A DNA stretch of 64,000 nucleotides from contig NZ_KB891881.1 in the NCBI RefSeq assembly GCF_000373585.1, forward strand, positions 1 through 64,000. The letters are read 5' to 3'. The notes beneath the pieces are model-generated. The model had not been told where the DNA came from, searched no databases, and saw nothing but the letters and a program-made list of their open reading frames with translations. Origin of the DNA: Streptomyces sp. MspMP-M5. Its GTDB lineage: Bacteria; Actinomycetota; Actinomycetes; Streptomycetales; Streptomycetaceae. Of the stretch, positions 1 through 6,978 are shown one piece after another; position 1 is the stretch's first letter; the number at the start of each line of letters is the position of its first letter. The position numbers were made by a program, and so were the translations under genes.

Positions 1-32
1 CGGCGGCACGGCGGCACGGCGGCACGGCGGCA
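1..32. repeat. Tandem octamer repeat, four copies
   Basis: Four perfect head-to-tail copies of CGGCGGCA open the window. The array may continue upstream, outside the window. I see no gene on it; a slippage-prone G/C repeat is the simplest reading. Confidence 0.8.
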
Positions 33-240
33 TGCGAGCGCAGGCAGGGCCCCTGCCCAGGCAGTCCGGGCAAGAGCATTGGTTCAGGCGCGGTCGGGTG
101 TCCGGCGCAAGACCAGGGAGACGAAGCCCCAGCTGTCCCGGTGCCGCGCAGCAATTCGGAGCGGCGGGTCGTGGCTGTCTCGAGCGCGTAGCAGCTGTCC
201 GGGTCGGCAGGGTGCCACCGGCAGAGCCCCGACGAACACA

Positions 241-426
241 CCACTGTGGGACAGGCTCCTCGCCACCATGCTCACTCGTGCCAGTCAGCCCCAGTTCGTG
301 CGCGACATTCGCCAGGACATCCGCATCTGGCACCACAAGACCTACCTCGAACGCCCCCGACTCGCCGAGGGCGACGGCCCGATCACCGCTTGGCGCCGCT
401 GGACCAGCCAGTTCTATTCCCCCGCC
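241..426 (+). pseudogene. Rieske-type oxygenase C-terminal remnant
   Basis: About 60 codons read like the C-terminal end of a KshA-type (3-ketosteroid 9-alpha-hydroxylase) Rieske oxygenase. The segment has a D-I-x-I-W-H-H-K-x-Y stretch, then D-G-P-I and W-R-R-W-x-x-Q-F-Y, the usual tail of this family. The open frame upstream (from 79) has no Rieske CxH/CxxH iron-sulfur motif or catalytic domain, and the tail after Q-F-Y is unlike the family. I read it as a truncated, non-functional fragment. The family assignment rests on a short stretch, so it is moderately sure. Confidence 0.55.
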
Positions 427-921
427 CAGTCACGCATCCATGACTGCCCCACCGCCGCAACGGAACCGCTCTGCGGACCACAGGCCAACGGGCTCCGCCT
501 ACGACCTGTGAGCAAGTGCTGCGTTCCGGCTGCTGCGTTCGGCATGTGAGGTGGCAGCATGCCGTTTCATGGCAGACGACGGCACGAGGGGGACGCATAG
601 ACGCGCCCGTCTGCTCGGCGCTCGCTGATGTGCTTGGGCAGCATGGCGCTTGTTTTTTTGGCCTGCGGTTTGCGAGCTGTGGGCGGTTTCCGGGGAGTTC
701 ACTGAAGTCGTGGCGCATCTGACGGTCGCTGATGGTCAGGACGATGGTGTTCTGGATGAGATGGAGACCGACCTGCTCAGCAAGCTCCCTTCACGTCCTG
801 GGTCTCCTCGGTTGACCTCATGGTGCATGACGGTGCGAGGTGGCGGGAGCGTGCGCCGTTTGCACTCCGTGACGCGTGACGCGTGACGTGTGGCGTGTGG
901 AAGGGCTTGAGCGGGTGTTGC
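427..921. other. Gene-poor stretch
   Basis: I find no reading frame here with convincing coding character, ribosome site or known motif. Short frames on both strands exist but look random. A run of near-repeats of CGTGACG lies around 865-890. The stretch joins the Rieske remnant to the 3' end of panD and is probably decayed sequence. Confidence 0.5.
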
Positions 922-1341
922 TCAGCTTGCTGCGGCCCTTGGGCTTCGTGAGGTGTTGGTGCCGGGGACCGGCTCGGACGGGTCGGTGCCGAGGGCGACG
1001 ATGCGGTTGTCCGCGTCGACGTGCACGACCTTCGGCTGGAGGGCGCGGGCCTCGGCCTCGTCCACCTGCGCGTAGCTGATGAGGATGACCAGGTCGCCGG
1101 GGAGGACCAGATGTGCGGCGGCGCCGTTGATGCCGATGACGCCCGAGTCGCGTTCGCCCTCGATGACGTAGGTCTCCAGGCGGGCACCGTTGTCGATGTC
1201 GACGATGTGGACGAGTTCGCCGGGCAGCAGGTCGGCGGCCTCCATCAGTGCGGCGTCGATCGTGACCGACCCCACGTAGTGCAGGTCGGCCTCGGTCACG
1301 GTGGCCCGGTGAATCTTGGACTTGAACATGGTGCGCAGCAC
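922..1341 (-). CDS. panD: Aspartate 1-decarboxylase proenzyme
   Basis: PanD decarboxylates L-aspartate to beta-alanine, the precursor of pantothenate and coenzyme A, in the cytoplasm. The 139-residue product has the family start ([11 protein letters not shown]), the self-cleavage site Y-V-G-S with the pyruvoyl-forming serine at residue 25, and the conserved G-I-N-G-A-A-A-H region. I chose the GTG at 1341 over the ATG at 1329 because it puts the cleaved serine at the usual position 25 and has an AGGAG about 10 bases upstream. The length equals that of typical Streptomyces PanD. It is alone here: panB and panC are not in the window. Confidence 0.93.
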   Translation of the reverse strand: MLRTMFKSKIHRATVTEADLHYVGSVTIDAALMEAADLLPGELVHIVDIDNGARLETYVIEGERDSGVIGINGAAAHLVLPGDLVILISYAQVDEAEARALQPKVVHVDADNRIVALGTDPSEPVPGTNTSRSPRAAAS

Positions 1342-1560
1342 AGCGTCACACTCCTGCCAGAAGAAGGTCGCGCCCCCAGGTGAGGTGCGCGCCGGAGCAA
1401 CCATGCTAGCGGCGAGCCCGGCGAGCGGGACAGGGGCATGGTCGAGCCCTGTCACTCTCTGTAGTTGAGGTGTCGGGCGGGCGCTGAAGCCCCGGTGTGG
1501 GTCGGGGAGAGGCGTGGCGCATGATGGCGGGCGTTGTTGCGGGCGGCTTGTGGAGGCGGA

Positions 1561-1752
1561 ATGGGTAGTGGGGGCGAGGCCGGGCGGGTTTTGGTGGTGG
1601 ATGATGATGCCGCCATTCGGCGTTCGCTGGGGCGTGGGTTGCGGTTGAACGGGTTCAGCGTCGATCTGGCGGACGGGGGCCGGGCCGCGTTGGCGAAGGC
1701 GGCGGACCAGGCACCCGACGCCATGGTGCTGGACGTCTCGATGCCCGATGTG
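1561..1752 (+). pseudogene. Response regulator receiver fragment
   Basis: Only the first half of an OmpR/PrrA-type receiver domain is present. Visible are V-L-V-V-D-D-D with the acidic pair, then V-L-D-V-S-M-P-D with the phosphorylatable aspartate. After M-P-D-V the frame runs into unrelated residues and stops at 1788. The rest of the receiver and the whole winged-helix DNA-binding domain are gone. A GGAGG sits just before the ATG. The break lies exactly where kinase sequence begins, so a single deletion seems to have joined the two genes of a two-component pair. Confidence 0.85.
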
Positions 1753-2940
1753 GCTGCTCCTGGACCTGGTGGGCAGGGACCTGCATGAGCAGGCCGACCA
1801 GCGGCTCGCCGAGCGCGCCCATGGTGTGGCGGCGGCCGCCCGGGGGTTGCTGCGCGCGGCCTCGCAGGACCGGCCGCGGGCCGAGCAGGCCCATCAACGG
1901 AAGCTGTACAGCGCGGCGTTGGACGTCGGCATCCGGTTGCAGGGGCCGGACCGTACCGTTCAGGAGGGTCCGCAGCCGGATCCGTCCGTGCGGCTGCCGA
2001 CGGTGCCTGGCAAGCCGGTCAGTGTCCATGCGCGGGGCAAGACCTGGCGGGTGCTGGCTGGCCGCCGTGCCGCCCGGCCGTTGCGGCGGCTCCAGCAGCG
2101 GACCAGCGGCCTCGATCCGCGTACCAGCGACGTCCGCCTGGAGCATCGCCCCACCCGGATCACCGAGGTCGACGACCTTGCGCGAACAGTGCAGACGGTT
2201 CTCGCCCGCTATGACGAACAGGCCGCCCGGACCGCCGAGGCGCTGGCGACGGCCCGTTCCTTTTCGGCCGCGGCCTCCCATGAACTGCGCACGCCCCTGA
2301 CGAGCATGCAGACCAGCCTGGACATCCTCGATGCCCTCCAGGACCTGGACGCGCAGGACCGGGCGGAAACCGTGGAGGATCTGCGGCGCGGGCACGCCCG
2401 CCTGTTGGGGCTGCTGGTGATGCTGCGGGCGCCGGCCCAGGGGGATCTGGTCGAGGCGGATGCGTTCGGGTCCGTCGATCTTGCCGATCTCACGGACGTC
2501 GCCGTGGCCGATTTCCGCCGTGCGCACGCCGACGCCGAGGTGGCGCTGGAGTGCACCACGGGCCTGGTGGTGCACGGCTGGCAGCCGGGGTTGCGGTCGC
2601 TGGTGGACAACCTCCTGGCCAACGCCCTGGCGCACGGCCGGTCCGCCGATGGGCGGGCCCGTATGGCGGTGGCTCTGCGGGCGGCCGTTGAGGGCGGGGC
2701 CCGGGTGGCTGTACTCACCGTGGACGATCAGGGGCCCGGAGTGCCGTCGGAGCGGCGGCGGACCATCTTCGAACGGTTCCAGCGACGTGCCGACAGCCCG
2801 GGGTCCGGCCTGGGGCTCACTCTCGTCGCCCAGCAGGCCGATCTGCATCATGCGCGACTGCAGGTGCAGACCGCCCCGGTGCCCAGCAGGCCGTCGCCTC
2901 GGCGGACGCCAACGGCGACGCCGACGACGCCGGGAACTGA
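1750..2940 (+). pseudogene. Histidine kinase remnant of a collapsed two-component pair
   Basis: The frame begins inside the first membrane segment of a PrrB/MprB-like sensor kinase ([11 protein letters not shown]). It continues through part of the sensor region, a HAMP-like linker, the phospho-acceptor box S-H-E-L-R-T-P-L-T-S and an HATPase domain (D-N-L-L-A-N-A; D-D-Q-G-P-G-V; G-S-G-L-G-L-T). The N terminus is missing, and the second membrane helix is also missing where W-R-V-L-A-G joins R-R-A-A-R-P-L. Past G-L-G-L-T the frame is odd and reads through the terminator at 2950 to 3043. Another frame ends at TGA 2940 just before that hairpin, suggesting a late frameshift. It is probably non-functional as a membrane sensor. 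Confidence 0.8.
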
Positions 2941-2949
2941 ATCGGGTCG

Positions 2950-2993
2950 GTTGCCTGTGCCGGGCCGGGAACCCCGCGACCGGCACAGGCAAC
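2950..2993. terminator. Intrinsic terminator between convergent genes
   Basis: Two perfect 14-base arms (GTTGCCTGTGCCGG and its complement) flank a 16-base loop. It lies just after the TGA at 2940 and about 90 bases beyond the end of the convergent sugar-binding protein gene, so it could stop transcription from both sides. Confidence 0.8.
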
Positions 2994-3081
2994 GCCCGGG
3001 CCCGGACACGCGGACATTCGGACGCCCGGGCAGACGCTGGTGACTGCGCCCCACCTGCCGTTGTGCACCCGCCGCAGATCC

Positions 3082-4302
3082 TCATCTGCCCCAGATCCTC
3101 CGGTACGCCGCGCGATATCCGGGCGGGTCCCAGGTCGTCGCCCCGTGGCTGTTGGCGGCCGTGGCGATGTGCACGGGGGCGACGTAGCCGCTGGCGGGCG
3201 CGTCGGCGAAGGCGCGGTTGAGCTCGTCGAGGATCTGCCAGCCCTGCTGGGCGAACGGCTCGGGGACGGTGGCTGCCTGGAACTGCCGGCTGTTGACGCG
3301 CTGGAACGCGGACGGATCGCCGTCGCCCGCGCCGATGTTGAAGGGGGCCCCGGCGCCTTTCCGGCGTGCGGCGCGCAAGGCCGGGGCGGCGTCGGCGAAG
3401 TACAGGTCGTTGACGGCGATCGAGTGGGTCCAGGCGTGCGGGAAGCGGGAGAGCAGCGAGGCGACTTCCACGGGGGTGCGGCCGCTGCTGTCCGCGATCG
3501 GGATGTTCTCCTCCGTCAGCACGCGCACGCCGGGGCAGGTGGCGAGTTCCTTCTCGATCAGGGTGGACTTGGTTCTGGCGAACGGGATCGAGGCATCGGT
3601 GAACACGACCACTCCGGCGTGCCCGCGGGAGTGCGTGATGACCCAGTCCGCGCCGGCCTTCGCGACGTCCTCGACCCTGGTGGTGACGTTGCTGAAGAGC
3701 GCGGGGTGGCTGCTCGGGCCGGGGGAGCCGACCGCGTGCCAGCCGACGAGCGGGATGTGCCTGGCGGCGGCCGTGGCGACCTGAGTCGACGTCAGATCCG
3801 GGTCGAAGCCGCCGATGACGATGCCGGCGGGCCGGAGCTCGATGGCCTGGTCGAAGGCTGCCTGGATCCCCGTGGGGGTGCCCTGGCCGTCGATCAGGCG
3901 GAGTTTCCAGCCGATGACCCGGGCGGCTTCCCGCACACCCTCGGCGGCGCCCGCGACGCCGGGGTTGGTCATGGTCTGCGCGACGTAGACGATGTTCTTG
4001 CCGGCGGCCGCCGGGGGGCCGTCGGTGGGGCCGGGCGTCGCGGGGGCGCCCTTCTCGGCCCGTGCGACGGCGACCGCCGCGTGGGCCAGGGCGGCGGGGC
4101 AGCCGGTCTTCGCCGGGCCCGGCGAGAACGCTCCACCGCCGACCGACGCACCGCGCTCGCAGCCGACGAGGGCGACGCCGCCGGCGAGGACGGCGACCGC
4201 CACCGACCACACGGCGACGGCACCGCCCAGGGGCGTCCGGCGCCGCGAGCGTACGGGGACGCCTCGTACGGGAGCCACGATGTGCTGACCGGAGGAGGTC
4301 AC
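3082..4302 (-). CDS. Sugar ABC transporter substrate-binding lipoprotein
   Basis: This is a periplasmic-binding-protein type I (ribose/galactose family) receptor that should deliver a sugar to the permease encoded just upstream. The 406-residue product starts at GTG 4302, overlapping the permease stop as GTGA. It has a basic N terminus, a hydrophobic segment and a lipobox L-V-G-C with the lipid-attachable cysteine at about residue 48. The binding fold follows (N-I-V-Y-V-A-Q-T-M-T-N-P-G; I-V-I-G-G-F-D; V-V-V-F-T-D-A). The N-terminal mature region is longer and more Gly/Pro-rich than usual. Having the receptor last in the operon is uncommon but seen. The substrate cannot be told from sequence. 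Confidence 0.88.
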   Translation of the reverse strand: MTSSGQHIVAPVRGVPVRSRRRTPLGGAVAVWSVAVAVLAGGVALVGCERGASVGGGAFSPGPAKTGCPAALAHAAVAVARAEKGAPATPGPTDGPPAAAGKNIVYVAQTMTNPGVAGAAEGVREAARVIGWKLRLIDGQGTPTGIQAAFDQAIELRPAGIVIGGFDPDLTSTQVATAAARHIPLVGWHAVGSPGPSSHPALFSNVTTRVEDVAKAGADWVITHSRGHAGVVVFTDASIPFARTKSTLIEKELATCPGVRVLTEENIPIADSSGRTPVEVASLLSRFPHAWTHSIAVNDLYFADAAPALRAARRKGAGAPFNIGAGDGDPSAFQRVNSRQFQAATVPEPFAQQGWQILDELNRAFADAPASGYVAPVHIATAANSHGATTWDPPGYRAAYRRIWGR

Positions 4303-5339
4303 GAGGCGACTTTCGGCAGGTCGGGGAGCGTCCGCGGCGGTCCCTTCCGGCGTTGCCGGGCCTGCCGGCGGGCGGTGTAGCCGGCCAGGCCGACGGCGAG
4401 CAGCAGGGTGGCGCCGTTGAACAGCGGGATGACCCAGAACCGGGCGCCCAACTGCTCGATGCCGGCCAGCCCGATGGCCAGGACGACGACGGCGACCAGC
4501 GTGCCCAGCGCGTTGGCCCGGCCTGGTCTGATCGCGGTGGAGCCGAGCAGCGCACCGACGAAGGCGGGCAGCAGATAGTCCAGTCCGACGCTGGGGTTGC
4601 CGATGCGCTGCTGTGCGGCGAGGAGGACACCGGCGATGCCGACGACCAGTCCCGATCCGACGAAGGCGTGGACGACATGGCGCCGGGTGGGGATGCCGAC
4701 CAGCTCGGCGGCGCGGGGGTTGGAGCCGATGACGTACAAGTACCGGCCGAGGGGCAGCCGTTCCAGCAGCAGCCACAGCAGGGCGGTGAGGATCAGGACG
4801 TAGCAGGCGGACACCGGCAGGCCGAGGAACCTGGAGTCGTACAGGTCGGTGAAGGCGGCCGGCAGGCCCTGCGGGCCGGGCACGATCCGGGCCCCGTCGG
4901 TGATCCAGCCGGTGACGGCGTAGAGGACGCTGCCGGTGCCGAGGGTGGCGATGAAGGAGTTGATCCTCGCGAACTCGACGACCACACCGTTGAAGGCGCC
5001 GACGACCGCCCCGCCGACTACCACCACCAGGCAGGCGAGCGGCCAGGGCCAGCCTTCGACGGCGATGAGCCACATCGTCGTCACATGCGCGAGGCCGAGG
5101 CCGTAGCCGAGGGAGAGGTCGAACTTGGCGGTGACGATGGGGAGCGTCGCGCCGAGCGCGAGGAGGGCGGGGATGGACTGGTTGGACAGCACCGCGGAGA
5201 TGTTGTCCAGGGTGGGATAGGTGTCCGGCAGGGCGAGGGAGAAGGCCAGGAACAGCAGGACGGCCAGGGCCAGGAGGCCGTAGGCGCCGAGGAGATGCCC
5301 GAACCGGCGGCGCGGCGGGCGACGGGCGAAGCGGCTCAC
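4299..5339 (-). CDS. Sugar ABC transporter permease, RbsC type
   Basis: A 346-residue integral membrane protein of the ribose/xylose permease family with about nine to ten hydrophobic segments. Family features include A-L-G-A-T-L-P-I-V-T-A-K-F-D-L-S-L-G-Y near the start, F-N-G-V-V-V-E-F-A-R-I-N-S-F-I-A-T-L-G-T, and G-S-N-P-R-A-A-E-L-V-G-I, the cytoplasmic loop that docks the ATPase. It starts at GTG 5339 and overlaps the ATPase stop by four bases, so translation is probably coupled. It should form the membrane channel for the ATPase and lipoprotein around it. Confidence 0.9.
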   Translation of the reverse strand: MSRFARRPPRRRFGHLLGAYGLLALAVLLFLAFSLALPDTYPTLDNISAVLSNQSIPALLALGATLPIVTAKFDLSLGYGLGLAHVTTMWLIAVEGWPWPLACLVVVVGGAVVGAFNGVVVEFARINSFIATLGTGSVLYAVTGWITDGARIVPGPQGLPAAFTDLYDSRFLGLPVSACYVLILTALLWLLLERLPLGRYLYVIGSNPRAAELVGIPTRRHVVHAFVGSGLVVGIAGVLLAAQQRIGNPSVGLDYLLPAFVGALLGSTAIRPGRANALGTLVAVVVLAIGLAGIEQLGARFWVIPLFNGATLLLAVGLAGYTARRQARQRRKGPPRTLPDLPKVAS

Positions 5340-6928
5340 GGGCCCGTGGTCCCGGTGAGTGCCGGCATGGCCGACGCAGCCGCGGTCAGCGCGCCGACGG
5401 TGAGGGCGTCGCCGCGCAGCTCCGTCGTCAGCGCCCCGCGGACGAACACCAGGGCGCGATGGCACACGTCGGCGATCTCCTCGAAGTCCGTGGACAGCAG
5501 CAGGACGGCGAGACCGTCGGCCAACGCCTCCCGGAGCAGGTCGTAGAGCGCTGTCCTGGCGCCGACGTCCACCCCGGCGGTCGGCTCTTCGAGGATCAGC
5601 AGTCTGCGGTGCGTCCCGAGCCATCGGCCGACCATGACCTTCTGCTGGTTCCCTCCGGAAAGCGTGGAGATCGGCGCTTCGCTGTCCCGGGGACGGACGG
5701 CGAACCGGCGCAACAGGGCCTCGGCCTCGGCCCGTTCGCGCCGCGGGACGGTCCAGCGGAGCGCCGGGTGGCCCCTCGCCCGTGGGTTGGCCAGGAGGTT
5801 CTCCCGTACGGTCAACTCTGCTGCGCAGCCCTCCTCTTGACGGTTGCTGCTGACGAAGCCGACGCCGGAGCCGACCGCGGCCGCGACCGATCCCGGTCGG
5901 TAGGGGCGTCCGTCGAGCAGGGCCCGCCCGCCGAGGAGGTGCCCGGCGCCGGCGAGGGCGCGGCCCAGCTCCAGGTGCCCGGCGCCGGTGAGTCCCACCA
6001 GGCCGAGGATCTCGCCGGCGTGCAGCTCCAGGCCGACCGGTGCGGTGTCGACCGTCCGTACGCGGTCCAGGCTCAGGACGGTGCGGCCGGTGGCCGGGGC
6101 GAGGCGGTGGCCGCCGGGTTCGTGGCCCACGATGTCGCGCACGAGCCGGGCCGGGCTGTGGCCGGCGAGCGGGCCGTGGCGGACCAGGCGGCCGTCGCGC
6201 AGTACGGCGAAGGCATCGGCGACCTGGTAGACCTCGTCGAGCCGGTGGGTGACGTGGACGATGGCGTGGCCCTGGTCGCGCAGGGCGTGCAGGACGCCGA
6301 AGAGCCGGGCGCAGTCCGCCGCCGGGAGACTGGCCGTCGGCTCGTCGAGGACGATGACGCCGGCCCGGGTGGAAAGCGCCCGGGCGAGGGCCACCAGGGA
6401 ACGCTCGGCGCGCGGGAGGTCGGCGACGGGGGTGCGCGGGTCGAGGTGGGCGGCGAGGATGCCGAGTGCCTCGGTGCAGCGCTCGTGGGTCCTCCGCCAG
6501 GACAGCAGTCCGGCGCGGCGGGCATAGCCGGTGCCCAGGGCGATGTTCTCGGCGACTGTCATCCACTCGACCAGTCCGAGGTCCTGGTGGATGAACGACA
6601 TGGCGCGGGCGGCCGCTTGGGTGCCGAGCGGATGGCCGGCCACCGTCACCTCGCCGTGGTCCGCGTGATGGACACCGGCCAGGATCTTGATGAGGGTGGA
6701 CTTGCCGGCACCGTTGGGGCCGAGCAGGGCGAGGACGCTGCCGGAGTGGATGTCGAGGTCGACGCCGTCCAGCGCGAGGGTGCCGCCGAACCGCTTGCCC
6801 AGGCCGCGGATGCGTACCAGCGGCTCCGGACCGTGGGGAGCGGGAGGGCTGCTGTCGGGAGTGTCGGGCACGGGCTTCTCCGGGGATCGGCCGCTCGGTG
6901 CACTGCCGGTATCGGCACGTCCGCGCAT
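5336..6928 (-). CDS. Sugar ABC transporter ATPase, RbsA type with two nucleotide-binding halves
   Basis: A 530-residue double ATPase that powers sugar uptake. The first half has Walker A G-P-N-G-A-G-K-S-T and Walker B V-I-V-L-D-E-P-T-A-S-L, but its signature motif is degenerate (L-P-R-A-E-R). The second half has the usual degenerate Walker A (V-G-L-T-G-A-G), a perfect signature L-S-G-G-N-Q-Q-K and Walker B L-L-I-L-E-E-P-T-A-G-V-D. The asymmetry matches RbsA/MglA proteins. About 40 residues of Pro/Ser-rich sequence precede the first domain. The gene begins 50 bases after the SpoIIE-type phosphatase on the same strand and may be co-transcribed with it. Confidence 0.9.
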   Translation of the reverse strand: MRGRADTGSAPSGRSPEKPVPDTPDSSPPAPHGPEPLVRIRGLGKRFGGTLALDGVDLDIHSGSVLALLGPNGAGKSTLIKILAGVHHADHGEVTVAGHPLGTQAAARAMSFIHQDLGLVEWMTVAENIALGTGYARRAGLLSWRRTHERCTEALGILAAHLDPRTPVADLPRAERSLVALARALSTRAGVIVLDEPTASLPAADCARLFGVLHALRDQGHAIVHVTHRLDEVYQVADAFAVLRDGRLVRHGPLAGHSPARLVRDIVGHEPGGHRLAPATGRTVLSLDRVRTVDTAPVGLELHAGEILGLVGLTGAGHLELGRALAGAGHLLGGRALLDGRPYRPGSVAAAVGSGVGFVSSNRQEEGCAAELTVRENLLANPRARGHPALRWTVPRRERAEAEALLRRFAVRPRDSEAPISTLSGGNQQKVMVGRWLGTHRRLLILEEPTAGVDVGARTALYDLLREALADGLAVLLLSTDFEEIADVCHRALVFVRGALTTELRGDALTVGALTAAASAMPALTGTTGP

Positions 6929-6978
6929 GCTACGGCCCCCGTTGCCGTCCCCTGGGCTTCCCGGCCCGGAGGTGTCGC

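Noticed and set aside
1655..4678. Minus-strand open frame of about 1007 codons over the kinase and sugar-binding genes
   Set aside because: It is made of Arg/Pro-rich shadow sequence in part out of frame with the true sugar-binding gene, which accounts for the region.
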